A DNA stretch of 64,000 nt from Mycobacterium dioxanotrophicus (GTDB lineage: Bacteria > Actinomycetota > Actinomycetes > Mycobacteriales > Mycobacteriaceae), in NCBI RefSeq assembly GCF_002157835.1, contig NZ_CP020809.1, positions 5,518,001-5,582,000 of the forward strand, written 5' to 3'. Position 1 is the stretch's first letter, and each line of letters begins with the position of its first letter. A program made the position numbers and the translations under genes. The notes beneath the pieces are model-generated. The model was given only the letters and a program-made list of their open reading frames with translations. It ran no database searches and was not told the DNA's origin. Shown here one piece after another: positions 1 to 8,769 of the stretch.

Positions 1-1502
1 CGTGCCGCCTCGGCCATGTTCATGTTGTGTTCGATCAGTGTCTCCAACGTCTGGAACATCTCCGACCGTTCGGGCTCGCTCATACGCAGCACCGGCCCGA
101 GTTTCTCCTCGGCGAAGGCCCGCAGGTCCTCGTCACTGACCTGCGCGAGCAACCGAAACAGACCCAAGTCGCCATAGGCGGTTACCGCGCCGCTGCCGGA
201 CACCCGCGGCCCGAGTCGCAGCGCGGTGCGGGCCTCCTGATAGGCCGTTGAAACTCCCGCCGGCCCAGGGTAATTGCGGCTTACTCCGATGGCGTATTGA
301 GCGTGCGTGAAGTGCGCCACCTCGTCCTGCACCGCGCGGGCGACGGCGAGAACATCCTGGTCGGCTCCGACGACCGCGACCAGTTCGGAACCCAGGCCGG
401 CTGCGGCTGCCAATCGGTCCCTGCTGCGGACCGCGGACGCCCAGAATTCGATGGCGCGGTCATCGGCCAGTCGAGACCGCCGCCGGGTGTCGTGGGTGTC
501 GTCGGCGGTGCCCTCCCGGCGGCCGACCAGCACGACGATGTCGCGCTCCAGGTCCCACCCGAATCCCGAACCCAACGATGCGTATTCGGCGGCTTCGAAC
601 TCACTACCCGAAATCAGCTCGAACAGAGCATTGGAGGAGAACCGGCGTTCCACGGCACCCACTGCGAGGTCCCGGGTAACCTCCAGTGCCGCAACGATTG
701 CCGCTTGGCCGACGGCGACAAGACTGAATTCGCCGAAGGGCCTTTCGGCTTCGACCGCGACGACGAAACCGTGGTGCAGGCGACCCGCCCGGATCTCCCG
801 GGACGCCCACCGCCTGCCGGTGCGTTTGTCGGTGTGCAGGCCCGTGATGCCCAGCCGCAACAAGTCCGCGGACTCCGCCTTCATGAAATTCAGGTCGATC
901 AGCGGAGCTTCGTCGCCGGCAAGCCCGAGCACGGTGCCCTGCGGATCGGTGATCACGACGCTGGCGTCTCCGAGCAGACCCGAGAGGCTGCCCGCCAGTT
1001 CGTTGAGCCCGCCACCGGACAACGTGATCGCGAGAAACGAGTGATGAATCTCCTGGGCCTTGGCCAACGCCGACGCCTGGCGATTGACGATGATGGCGAA
1101 CGCCCTGCTGAGGATGTCGTCGAAGCGGATACGTTCGGGTATGACGACCAGCGGCAGCCCGAGACGTTCGGCGACGTCGATCATCTCCTGCCCGAGCTCG
1201 GGCATGTACCGGTCGAGTTTGATGCCGATCCCCGCCAGGCCCAGCCGGTGCAGGTCCGTCAGCAACTGCCCTTGATCGGCGTCGGCACGGGGCAACGGGT
1301 ACCCGGTGGCGAGCAGAAACTCGTCCTGCCGAACCCATTTGCCGATATCGGGAACCGTCATCACGTTCACGGCGCTGATGGCCCGGTCCAACCCGGCACC
1401 GCCCGCGATCAACTCAGCGCCGGCCAGCACCTCATCGTCGAGTAACTCTCGGAGAGTGAGAGTTTGGCTCGAACTGGCACCCGCCGGATCTGGCGTGTTC
1501 AT
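1..1502 (-). CDS. PucR-family transcriptional regulator (C-terminus cut by window edge)
   Basis: The minus strand is open from an ATG at 1502 to base 1, about 500 codons, with no stop inside the window. The N-terminal 130 residues fit the PucR purine-catabolism regulator domain (TLRELLDDEVLAGAELIAGG at the start, then VMTVPDIGKW and DEFLLATGYPLP). The centre resembles the GGDEF-like middle domain of the family. The last visible residues (FQTLETLIEHNMNMAEAAR) open the C-terminal helix-turn-helix of PucR proteins, so only about 30 to 40 residues are missing. PucR-type regulators usually act as effector-dependent activators of nitrogen-compound catabolism. It is divergent from the F420-NADP reductase gene and close to an NCS1 permease, which fits control of uptake or use of an N-heterocycle. 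The effector is unknown. Confidence 0.9.
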   Translation of the reverse strand, partial: MNTPDPAGASSSQTLTLRELLDDEVLAGAELIAGGAGLDRAISAVNVMTVPDIGKWVRQDEFLLATGYPLPRADADQGQLLTDLHRLGLAGIGIKLDRYMPELGQEMIDVAERLGLPLVVIPERIRFDDILSRAFAIIVNRQASALAKAQEIHHSFLAITLSGGGLNELAGSLSGLLGDASVVITDPQGTVLGLAGDEAPLIDLNFMKAESADLLRLGITGLHTDKRTGRRWASREIRAGRLHHGFVVAVEAERPFGEFSLVAVGQAAIVAALEVTRDLAVGAVERRFSSNALFELISGSEFEAAEYASLGSGFGWDLERDIVVLVGRREGTADDTHDTRRRSRLADDRAIEFWASAVRSRDRLAAAAGLGSELVAVVGADQDVLAVARAVQDEVAHFTHAQYAIGVSRNYPGPAGVSTAYQEARTALRLGPRVSGSGAVTAYGDLGLFRLLAQVSDEDLRAFAEEKLGPVLRMSEPERSEMFQTLETLIEHNMNMAEAA

Positions 1503-1641
1503 CGGCGGCAAGCTTAGCGTTGATCGACAACGACCGCCGGGTTCTTTGGCAGAAATAGCCATGGGTTGCGCGATGGCCATCTTCGTATGGTTGCTACACC
1601 CCGGACATCAGCGCCCGGTCGACCCGATGAGGAGGAACACC

Positions 1642-2379
1642 GTGACACGACGTGGGAAATCCCGTGTTGCTGAATGCGACGCGAAGGAGACGGTGTCCAT
1701 CCTGGGAGGTACGGGCAGTTTGGGCTTCGGCCTTGCCCTACGACTCGGCGAAGCGGGATACGCCGTCTGCGTCGGCTCGCGCGACGCGCACCGGGCCGAC
1801 CACGCCGCGGCGCAGGCTCGTGAACTCGTCGACGACGGCACCTTCGTCGGCTGCCTCAACGGCGAAGCCGTCACCCGGGCAGATCAACTGGTGATCATCG
1901 CCGTCCCCTTCGCGAGTCACGTCGCGACATTGAAGAGTGTCGCCCCACACTGGCGAGCAGGTCAGGTACTGCTCGACACCACCGTTCCGCTAGCCACCGC
2001 GATCGGTGGGCGCCCCACACATCTGGTCGAGCCGTGGCACGGATCGGCTGCGCAGCAAGCACGTTCGGCGATCGGCGACGAGATCGGCCTCGCCTCCGGG
2101 CTGCACACCATCAGTGCGGCGGCCCTGCGCGACCTCACGCATCCGCTCGATCAGGACACTCTGATCTGCGGCGACTCCCGCGCCAAGGTCGCGGTGACCG
2201 CGGCGCTGGAACGCGTCCGGGGTCTGCGGGTCGTCGACGCGGGATCACTTGAGATGAGCCGACTTCTCGAAGGGCTCACCCCGGTACTGATCGGGATCAA
2301 CATCCGGCACAAGACTCATGCCGGTATTCAGGTCACGCACCTGCAGGCGCGGGCAGAACAGCGGGCGGCCCTGGCGTGA
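1642..2379 (+). CDS. F420-dependent NADP oxidoreductase (NpdG-like)
   Basis: Predicted 245-residue cytosolic enzyme moving hydride between coenzyme F420 and NADP(H). The Rossmann motif GGTGSLGFGLALRL begins near residue 21 and is followed by VGSRD, the NADP-phosphate-binding segment of this family. IIAVPFASH and DTTVPL mark the second half of the nucleotide fold. The C-terminal segment (CGDSRAKV, then DAGSLEMSRLLEGLTPVLIG) is characteristic of NADPH:F420 reductases. The frame is open further upstream, but GTG 1642 is chosen because GAGGAGG lies 7 nt before it and homology starts just after. Genome context (divergent from PucR, near a flavin reductase and a diiron protein) suggests it feeds reduced F420 or NADPH to neighbouring chemistry. 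That link is inference. Confidence 0.88.
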   Translation: MTRRGKSRVAECDAKETVSILGGTGSLGFGLALRLGEAGYAVCVGSRDAHRADHAAAQARELVDDGTFVGCLNGEAVTRADQLVIIAVPFASHVATLKSVAPHWRAGQVLLDTTVPLATAIGGRPTHLVEPWHGSAAQQARSAIGDEIGLASGLHTISAAALRDLTHPLDQDTLICGDSRAKVAVTAALERVRGLRVVDAGSLEMSRLLEGLTPVLIGINIRHKTHAGIQVTHLQARAEQRAALA

Positions 2380-2385
2380 ATCTGA

Positions 2386-3063
2386 TCAATCGGAAGGCGT
2401 GCTGTCCGGGAGTTCGGCGTAATCCCACTGATGCTGCCGCGCGAGCGCGCAAGCAGCCTCCACGTCACCGGCAGACAGGGAATCCAGGAGTGCCTCGTGG
2501 TCACGGGCTATCCCGGCGAGATCCGGCGTGCGGGCCATGATGGTCACTGAAGTCCGGGCCTCGATGTGCAGGTTCTCCCACGAGCGTTTGATGAGGTCGT
2601 TGCCTGCGGCTTCGAGAATATGTCGATGGAATGTCACGCTTTCCATGCCGACCGCTTCGGTGTCGTTCTCCCGTGCGGCATCATGCATTCTCTTGACGTC
2701 ATCCTTCAGCTGATCGAAAGGAACGTTGCCCGCCATGAGCACAAGCCGAGTGGCGGTCTCCTCAAGCGCGGCACGAAGAACGTAGCTTTCGCGCAAAGTC
2801 TCGCGAATGAACGAGCGCACGAAGGTTCCACGCCTCGGTTTGATCTCGACAAGCCCGAACGTCTCCAGCTCGCGCAACGCTTCCCGGACCGGGGCCTGGC
2901 TGGTACCGAACGTCGCCGCAACCCTGGTCTCCACCAGCCGCTCACCGGGCTCCAGTTCACCTGACACGATTTGGCGTACCAGGGTGTCGCGGATCCGGTG
3001 ACTGAGCGTCTGGCGAACATCCGTCTGGTCGTGCGCGGGCATGATCTGAAGATACGGACTCAT
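2386..3063 (-). CDS. GntR-family regulator, FadR (FCD) subfamily
   Basis: About 225 residues. The N-terminal winged helix (IRDTLVRQIVSGELEPGERL, then ATFGTSQAPVREALRELETFGLVEIKPRRGTFV) is a textbook GntR DNA-binding domain. The C-terminal half is all-helical with the FCD ligand-domain residues (RAALEETATRLV, FHRHILEAAGND, DHEALLDSLSAGD). FCD proteins usually bind small carboxylates, often with a metal held by Asp and His. ATG 3063 is used; ATG 3042 is an equally plausible start, and neither has a strong ribosome site. It lies downstream of the diiron and reductase genes on the same strand, with 68 nt between, so it may be co-transcribed. It is the best candidate to bind the palindrome at 4845-4863. 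Confidence 0.88.
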   Translation of the reverse strand: MSPYLQIMPAHDQTDVRQTLSHRIRDTLVRQIVSGELEPGERLVETRVAATFGTSQAPVREALRELETFGLVEIKPRRGTFVRSFIRETLRESYVLRAALEETATRLVLMAGNVPFDQLKDDVKRMHDAARENDTEAVGMESVTFHRHILEAAGNDLIKRSWENLHIEARTSVTIMARTPDLAGIARDHEALLDSLSAGDVEAACALARQHQWDYAELPDSTPSD

Positions 3064-3131
3064 TGCCGAGTAGACACGCACCTGACGATAGTCAGCCGAC
3101 AACCCTGCGCGGCGAACCGACGGCGTTCCGG

Positions 3132-4094
3132 TCAGAGGTCGATGACCAGCACGGCACTCTTCGACCGGGAAACACACGGCAGTATGACTCGATTCGATTC
3201 CCGCTCGGCGTCGCTGAGAACGTCGTCGTGGTGTTCTGGGACGCCGTCGGCAACGGCCAACTCGCACGTGCCACATATGCCTGCGCGGCAGGAGTTGTCG
3301 ATCTCGTAGCCGGCTGCTTCGAGTACCTCCAGAAGCGTCTGACCTCCGGGCACCCGCAGACGCTTCCCCGACCGGGCGAGTTGCACATCGAACCCGTCAT
3401 CGTCGGTTACGTCCGGCGGCGCCTTCGGCGAGAAGCGTTCCAGATGTAGCGCGCCAGGCTGCCATGTGGCGCAGCGGGTTTCGACTGCGTCGATCAGGGA
3501 GCCCGGACCACAACAATAGACGGCAGTGTCCGATCGAGGCGTGCCCAGGAAATAGTCGAGATCGAGTAGGCCATATTCATCTTCAGGGATCACGCGCACA
3601 TCGCCGGCAGGTATGTCCCTCAGCTCGTCGATGAATGCCATGGACCTGACTGTTCGGCCGCCGTAGACAAGCGTCCACGGCTTGTCACTGCGCGCGACCT
3701 GTCGAACCATCGGCAGGATGGGCGTGATGCCGATTCCCCCCGCCACGAACAGGTATCGATCCGCATCGACCAGCGTGAAGTTGTTGCGGGGCCCTCGGAC
3801 GGACACGAGGTCTCCGGGTTCGATTCTGTCGTGGACGAACTTCGATCCACCGCGACTCGCGGGCTCCCGTAGGACGGCGATCCGCCAGGTGTCAGTGTCG
3901 TCAGCGGCGCCGCACAACGAGTACTGGCGGACGATTCCTGCTGCCAACTCAACGTCGATGTGCGCTCCGGGAGTCCACGTCGGAAGTGACGACCCGTCCA
4001 TTGCTCGTAGTTCGAGGACCAGAACGCCTTCTGCTTCTCGTCGCACCGACGAAACCTTTAAGCGTGCCGCCATATTCGATGACTGTGATGGCAT
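3132..4094 (-). CDS. Phthalate-dioxygenase-type reductase (FMN, NAD, plant-type 2Fe-2S)
   Basis: A 320-residue electron-transfer protein with the phthalate dioxygenase reductase domain order. A flavin domain comes first (WTPGAHIDVEL, RQYSLCG). Next is a pyridine nucleotide domain (FVAGGIGITPILPMVR, VYGGRT, CCGPGSLIDAV). A C-terminal [2Fe-2S] domain follows with cluster motif NSCRAGICGTCEL and a distal cysteine in ILPCVSRS. Such reductases pass electrons from NADH to an oxygenase, usually a Rieske enzyme. No Rieske gene is visible here; the gene immediately upstream encodes a ferritin-like diiron protein. ATG 4094 is chosen because GAGG precedes it by 7 nt and it lies 25 nt after the diiron gene; ATG 4073 is an alternative. 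The two genes look like one operon. Confidence 0.9.
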   Translation of the reverse strand: MPSQSSNMAARLKVSSVRREAEGVLVLELRAMDGSSLPTWTPGAHIDVELAAGIVRQYSLCGAADDTDTWRIAVLREPASRGGSKFVHDRIEPGDLVSVRGPRNNFTLVDADRYLFVAGGIGITPILPMVRQVARSDKPWTLVYGGRTVRSMAFIDELRDIPAGDVRVIPEDEYGLLDLDYFLGTPRSDTAVYCCGPGSLIDAVETRCATWQPGALHLERFSPKAPPDVTDDDGFDVQLARSGKRLRVPGGQTLLEVLEAAGYEIDNSCRAGICGTCELAVADGVPEHHDDVLSDAERESNRVILPCVSRSKSAVLVIDL

Positions 4095-4119
4095 TACCAA
4101 CCTCGCTGCCGCGGATGAC

Positions 4120-4818
4120 CTATCGCCGGCTTGTGAGCAGTCGCGTCGCCGAGTCTGGCGAGAACATGTTTGCGGCGATGTCACGCATGCCGCGCATCGC
4201 ACGCAGAATCTCGTTCCGATCGTCGTCGGTTTCCGCGTACCGCGAGAGAATCTGCCGTCCGAGTCCGACATGGAATTTCTCGTCGATCTCGATCTTGCGG
4301 TGCACTCGGACCACTTCGTCGAAGCCATGGCGTTCTCCGGCAAGGAAAGTCGGTTCAAGGCTTCCGGTTGCCGAGGTCTCCGAGGCATTCCATGCTGCGA
4401 CAGCCGCCAGCGGATGGCGGTCGAGGCACTCCCAAAGGAATTCGCTCCAGGCCTGAGAATCCGCGGGAACAGTCGTAGGCGCTGTGCCACCGAGTGATTC
4501 GACAGCACCACTCACTGCCTCGTAGTGTTCGGCTTCCTGGAAGGCCTGCTTCGCCAACAGGGTGATGTGCTTTCGTTCGAAACCCAACCCGTACCGACGG
4601 ATCTCCTCGTTGAGCAGGAAGACGTAGTCGATCTCGCGCCATGCCCGGGTGGCCAGCCACTCGGCAAGAATGATCGGCTGAGGGTCCAACGCGAAGGACT
4701 CGAAGAACTCTTCGCTGGTGCGCTTCGCATTGGCAAAGATCGAATCGAGGATCTCGTCGACCTCCTCTTTGATGGGTTCCAAGCCCGCCCCACCCCGTAC
4801 GTTCCTGACATTGACCAT
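4120..4818 (-). CDS. Ferritin-like diiron protein, putative oxygenase component
   Basis: A 232-residue, mainly helical protein. Two ExxH metal-binding motifs of ferritin-like diiron carboxylate proteins are visible, EAEHYEA (near residue 98) and EKFHVGLG (near 188). Further candidate carboxylate ligands lie in helices 1 and 2 (REIDYVF, NEEIRRYG). I do not recognise a named family beyond ferritin-like. It precedes the flavin/2Fe-2S reductase by 25 nt and is divergent from an NCS1 permease, so a two-component oxygenase acting on the imported compound is a reasonable inference. Iron storage or a heme-oxygenase-like fold are alternatives. The frame is open to GTG 4827, but ATG 4818 is chosen because GGAAGGTG sits 6 nt before it. 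Confidence 0.75.
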   Translation of the reverse strand: MVNVRNVRGGAGLEPIKEEVDEILDSIFANAKRTSEEFFESFALDPQPIILAEWLATRAWREIDYVFLLNEEIRRYGLGFERKHITLLAKQAFQEAEHYEAVSGAVESLGGTAPTTVPADSQAWSEFLWECLDRHPLAAVAAWNASETSATGSLEPTFLAGERHGFDEVVRVHRKIEIDEKFHVGLGRQILSRYAETDDDRNEILRAMRGMRDIAANMFSPDSATRLLTSRR

Positions 4819-4844
4819 GTGCCACACCTTCCCAACGCGGGTTC

Positions 4845-4863
4845 ATTATCGATAATCGATAAT
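4845..4863. promoter_or_regulatory. Perfect 9-bp inverted repeat, probable operator
   Basis: ATTATCGAT, one central base, then ATCGATAAT. The palindrome is in the 260-bp gap between the divergent diiron gene (start 4818) and the NCS1 permease (start 5079), 26 bp before the diiron start. Its AT-richness contrasts with the surrounding GC-rich DNA. Size and symmetry fit a homodimeric regulator; the GntR/FCD protein encoded at the end of the same cluster is the natural candidate, with PucR as second choice. The rest of the gap (4864-5078) has a short GC-rich hairpin near 4950-4960 and no evident gene. Confidence 0.7.
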
Positions 4864-5078
4864 ATGGTGAGAGCCGCGTCACAGTCAAGGTCGCTCGGCG
4901 CCTCCCCTCGTCGACTTCAGGCGCGCAAACGACGACGTCACCACCCGCCCCGCGGGGGTTGGCACCTTCCGCCAAACAACTCCTGTGAAGATTGGCTCCT
5001 GGTCATGTGTGCTTCGGACGCCCCCGTCCCTAGCGTGATGGACCTCACAGTCTTCCTGTCCACGAAATGAGGACTTGC

Positions 5079-6539
5079 ATGAAAGACAGCGACGCGCAAG
5101 CGGTTCCACCCGTTGGACAACCGCCTCGCACGGAAACGTCTGACAGCGCGTTGACGCTCGAACGGCGCGGCATCGCCCATATCCCGACAAGCCAGCGTTA
5201 TGGCCACCCACGAAACCAGTTCACAGTGCGGTTCGCGCCGGTGATCTACCTTGCCGGCATCTATCTGGGCGCCAGCGGCGGCCCACTGGGCCTCGGCCTG
5301 ACCGGCAGCATCTCCGCGATCGTTCTCGCCAACATCCTGGGTTCGATCGTCACGGGTTTGTGCGCGGTCATGGGGCCCCGGCTCGGCATGCCCCAGCTAC
5401 CGATGGGTCGGGCTCCGTTCGGCTACTTCGGAAACTTTCTTCCCGCGTTCCTGACGCTTCTGATGTGCATTGGCTACTACAGCGTCGGTACGGTGCTCGG
5501 TGCCAAATCCCTGGCCAGCCTCCTGAATGCGCCGTATGCCCCGACCGTTGTTGTCGTTGCGGCGGTGAGCATTCTGATCGGCATTTTCGGTTACAAGATC
5601 CTGCATGCGCTGGGCAAGATCATCACCAACGTGAGCATCGTGGTACTCACCGTGGTCTCGATAGTCCTCATCGTCCACGGCGGTGGTCCGGGCACCACCG
5701 CCACGGTCACCGGTGTCGACTACTGGCTGGCATGGTCGGTTCTGTTCACCGCGGTGTTCGGCTACACCGCGAGTTGGGCCCCGTATGCGTCGGACTACTC
5801 CCGCTATCTGCCCGAAAACAGCAAGCCCTCATCAATTTTCGCCGCAGCCTCCACCGGCCTGTTCGCCTCCACCACCTGGATGATGTGCCTCGGGGCGGGG
5901 CTCATCACCCTGATGCCCGGAGGCGACGTGATAGACGCGTTCGGCGTCGCGCTACCGGGCTGGCTGCGCTATGTCGTGCTTCTCACGCTCGGACTGTCTG
6001 CAATCCCGCACAACTCCGTGAACCTCTACAGCGGCGCCATGAACACCCTGACGTGTGATGTGAAGCTGCCGCAGTGGGTGACCGTGACAATCGCCGGTCT
6101 TGTCGGTCTCGTCATTGCGTTGGTGTTCGGTGGGGACCAGTTCCAGGCGAATTTCCTGCTCTTCCTGCATGTTCTGTCGTACTACATCACACCGTGGGTT
6201 GCGATCCTTCTGGTCGACTACTACGTGGTGCAGCGCGGCGGGCGAAATGTGTTGCCGTTCGCGAACTTCTACACTCCTGCCGGGGCGTTCGGGCGGTTCA
6301 ACGTCGCGGGCCTGGCCGCACTGGTCATCGGTGTCGTCGTCTCAGTGCCGTTCATGGCCAACGAGTTCTACACCGGTCCGATCGGTGTCAGCCTCGGCGG
6401 CGCCGACCTGAGTTACTTCGTGTCCGCGATCGTGGCAGCCGTTGTGTACCTCGTCGCCCGCCGCTGGTTCGCGCCGCATGCCGGGGCAACGCAGCTTCCC
6501 GGCCACGCGGAGGCGTCGCGGCTGGAGAAGACGAATTAG
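5079..6539 (+). CDS. NCS1-family permease (cytosine/purine/hydantoin/allantoin type)
   Basis: A 486-residue integral membrane protein with about 12 transmembrane segments, the normal size for NCS1 symporters. The conserved first helices (FTVRFAPVIYLAGIYLGASG), GPRLGMPQLPMGRAPFGYFG and the helix 8-9 region with IPHNSVNLYSGAMN fit the family. NCS1 proteins import nucleobases, hydantoins, allantoin, thiamine or related compounds with H+ or Na+. Substrate cannot be read from sequence. ATG 5079 is chosen over an earlier in-frame start because GAGGA lies 5 to 6 nt before it. It is divergent from the diiron/reductase genes across a shared operator, so importer and enzymes probably serve one substrate. 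Confidence 0.92.
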   Translation: MKDSDAQAVPPVGQPPRTETSDSALTLERRGIAHIPTSQRYGHPRNQFTVRFAPVIYLAGIYLGASGGPLGLGLTGSISAIVLANILGSIVTGLCAVMGPRLGMPQLPMGRAPFGYFGNFLPAFLTLLMCIGYYSVGTVLGAKSLASLLNAPYAPTVVVVAAVSILIGIFGYKILHALGKIITNVSIVVLTVVSIVLIVHGGGPGTTATVTGVDYWLAWSVLFTAVFGYTASWAPYASDYSRYLPENSKPSSIFAAASTGLFASTTWMMCLGAGLITLMPGGDVIDAFGVALPGWLRYVVLLTLGLSAIPHNSVNLYSGAMNTLTCDVKLPQWVTVTIAGLVGLVIALVFGGDQFQANFLLFLHVLSYYITPWVAILLVDYYVVQRGGRNVLPFANFYTPAGAFGRFNVAGLAALVIGVVVSVPFMANEFYTGPIGVSLGGADLSYFVSAIVAAVVYLVARRWFAPHAGATQLPGHAEASRLEKTN

Positions 6540-6553
6540 GCTGCGGGCGTTTG

Positions 6554-7495
6554 TCACGCGCGCAGCACGAAAGCGTCGCGCTGAGCCTTGAGCTGTGCGA
6601 ACTCGTTGGCGAGGCGCAGCCTGCGTTCCTCGAGGTTGACCCAGACACCGTTGGTGGCATCGATGGTCGACACGACGGTGGCATGCGCCTCGCTGATGCG
6701 TTCACGCACAGCCCGATCGGAGAAGATGGTGCCGAGCCAGGTGTCGAAATACGTGGTGAAATCGTCCAATTCAGCCAGCCGCAGACCGTCGGCCCTGATG
6801 TCGGCCAGCTCCGTGGTGAACGTCTTGAGTGCGAGGTCCGCCGCTCGCAGTTGGTCCGCCGCATCGTCGAGCATCTGCCACTTGATCGCAGCGCCGAGGA
6901 ACTCTCCGTTGGCCACCTTGTCGTAGGACGACAGATATCGCGCGTCGTTCAGCAGCTCGGCGGCACCGTGCAATTCACGCAGCGCCGCCTCACCGGCGGC
7001 CTGGGCTTCGCTGATCTCCTTGAGTTCGGCGATCAATCGGCCACGCTGCTGGGCGAATTCGAGCAATTTGAATGACGTTGCGCCGCCGTTGCGCTGCAAC
7101 CAGTTCTCCTTGACCGCCAGCGCCCGGTGGTAGGCCTCGTCGACGTCACCGAGTGCGGCGAGCTGACGCTGCAGGGCGTCGACGACGCTCCGGTCTGCGT
7201 CGGCCGCGGCCTGCCGGGCAGCATATGTGTACTCGGCGGCCTGCTGCTGAGCGGTTTCTCGGGCGAGAGCGTCGTCGTACGAACCATTCAGGTGCGCCAG
7301 GATCTTGGTCAGCGACAGCGATTTCAGCTTCCGGACGTCGCGGGCCTCTTCGGCGATGTGTTGCCTGGCCACTTCGGCTGCCGTTGCAGAGGCTTCGGCC
7401 TTGCTGTGTGCCGTCGCCAACCGCTGCCGCAAGGAGGCGGCCTCACGCAATGCTGCGGTCGCCGCGGTGAGCAGCTCGTCGGGAGTATCGGTCAC
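6554..7495 (-). CDS. Conserved coiled-coil protein of unknown function
   Basis: A 313-residue soluble protein starting at GTG 7495, rich in Ala, Glu, Leu and Arg with almost no Pro or Cys. Long heptad-like stretches cover most of residues 5-130 and 145-240 (for example LREAASLRQRLATAHSKAEA), so it is likely an extended coiled coil. There is no signal peptide, transmembrane helix or catalytic motif I can name. The gene is convergent with the permease gene (14-nt gap) and lies upstream of amiA1 on the same strand. I infer a conserved mycobacterial protein because it sits beside the conserved ami/deoD block; its function is unknown. Confidence 0.75.
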   Translation of the reverse strand: MTDTPDELLTAATAALREAASLRQRLATAHSKAEASATAAEVARQHIAEEARDVRKLKSLSLTKILAHLNGSYDDALARETAQQQAAEYTYAARQAAADADRSVVDALQRQLAALGDVDEAYHRALAVKENWLQRNGGATSFKLLEFAQQRGRLIAELKEISEAQAAGEAALRELHGAAELLNDARYLSSYDKVANGEFLGAAIKWQMLDDAADQLRAADLALKTFTTELADIRADGLRLAELDDFTTYFDTWLGTIFSDRAVRERISEAHATVVSTIDATNGVWVNLEERRLRLANEFAQLKAQRDAFVLRA

Positions 7496-7512
7496 CTCAG
7501 CAGCTTAGGAGC

Positions 7513-7598
7513 GCTGACGCGACCGCGAGCGCGGCAAAAGTGCTGACGCCATACGGCGTGTCGGGCAACAGACACGCACGCTCGCGGTGCAAGTCAGC
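7513..7598 (-). terminator. Long imperfect hairpin at the end of the amiB1-amiA1 operon
   Basis: Nested inverted repeats: GCTGAC (7513-7518) with GTCAGC (7593-7598), and ACCGCGAGCG (7522-7531) with CGCTCGCGGT (7579-7588). The right arm contains the amiA1 stop codon. No U-tract follows, as is usual for mycobacterial terminators. The element also occupies the gap upstream of the coiled-coil gene start. Confidence 0.5.
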
Positions 7599-8769
7599 AG
7601 GATGAGGCAGCGACGATGTTGACCAGGGTGCGCACGCCGACCCCGAGCGCCCGCTCGTCGAGATCGAAGGTCGGTTGGTGCAGGTCGAGTTGGGGTCCTT
7701 GCCCGCTCCACACGCCGAGCCGTCCCATCGCGCCGGGCACTTCCTCCAGATACCAGGAGAAGTCCTCGCCGCCGCCGGACTGGTGGGTGTCGGCAAGGAC
7801 GTCGGGGCCGACGGCCTCGATCGCGTGGGTGAGGATGCGCGTCGAGATTTCCTCGTTGACCACCGGCGGCACGCCGCGCCGGTAATTGAGGCTGTGGTCG
7901 ATGTTGAGCGGCGCGAGCAAGGTCGAAACGACTTCCTCGACAATCGATTCCAGCGTCAGCCAGGTATCGCGGCTCGCGGTGCGGATGGTGCCGGCCAGCG
8001 TTCCGATCTGCGGTATGGCGTTGGCGGCGACGCCTGCGTTGACCGCACCCCAGACCATCACGGTGTTGTGCCGCGGATCGATGCGGCGCGACAACACTCC
8101 GGGCAGCCCGGTGATGAGCGTGCCCAGGCCGTACACCAGGTCGCCGGTCAGGTGCGGCCGCGACGTGTGCCCACCCGGTGAGTGCAGGGTGATCTCGATG
8201 GAATCCGCCGCCGAGGTGATCGGCCCGGGCTTGGTGGCGACGCGGCCCACCGCCAGCCGCGGGTCGCAGTGCAACGCGTAGATCCGGGACACCCCGTTGA
8301 GCACCCCGGCGGAGACGGCGTCGATGGCTCCGCCGGGCATCAGTTCCTCTGCGGCCTGGAAGATCAGCCGGACCCCGACCGGAAGCTCCGGGGCCGAGGC
8401 CAGTGCCAGGGCGGTGCCCAGCAACACCGACGTGTGCGCGTCGTGTCCGCAGGCGTGCGCGACGTTCGGCACGGTCGACGCGTACGGCGCCCCGGTGCGA
8501 TCAGCCATCGGCAGCGCGTCCATGTCGGCGCGCAACGCGACCCGCAAACCGTCGTCGGGGCCGAAGTCACAGGTCAGCCCGGTCCCGCCAGGCAGAACTT
8601 TCGGGTTGAGCCCGGCCTCGGCGAGGTGCTTGGCGACGAACTCGGTGGTGGCGAACTCCTGGCGGCCCAATTCAGGATGGGCGTGCAGATGCCTGCGCCA
8701 GGCCACCAGATCGTCATAGTGGGCAGCCAGCCAGGCCTCGGCGATCTCGGCGAGGTTCACCGCAGTCAT
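7594..8769 (-). CDS. amiA1: M20-family amidohydrolase AmiA1
   Basis: A 391-residue metallo-amidohydrolase of the M20D aminoacylase/hippuricase type. Metal-binding residues are visible in RADMDALPM, ACGHDAHTS, FQAAEE and HCDPR; GGGEDFSWYLEE is the C-terminal metal site. The central SPGGHTSRPH segment begins the dimerisation domain. Such enzymes cleave N-acyl or peptide-like amides; the substrate here is unknown. The ATG overlaps the stop of amiB1 (ATGA, 8766-8769), so the two are translationally coupled. Order and strand match Rv3305c-Rv3306c next to deoD. Confidence 0.92.
   Translation of the reverse strand: MTAVNLAEIAEAWLAAHYDDLVAWRRHLHAHPELGRQEFATTEFVAKHLAEAGLNPKVLPGGTGLTCDFGPDDGLRVALRADMDALPMADRTGAPYASTVPNVAHACGHDAHTSVLLGTALALASAPELPVGVRLIFQAAEELMPGGAIDAVSAGVLNGVSRIYALHCDPRLAVGRVATKPGPITSAADSIEITLHSPGGHTSRPHLTGDLVYGLGTLITGLPGVLSRRIDPRHNTVMVWGAVNAGVAANAIPQIGTLAGTIRTASRDTWLTLESIVEEVVSTLLAPLNIDHSLNYRRGVPPVVNEEISTRILTHAIEAVGPDVLADTHQSGGGEDFSWYLEEVPGAMGRLGVWSGQGPQLDLHQPTFDLDERALGVGVRTLVNIVAASSC

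Noticed and set aside
297..1445. Plus-strand frame of about 380 codons at the window start
   Set aside because: The minus strand encodes a clear PucR protein through the same bases.
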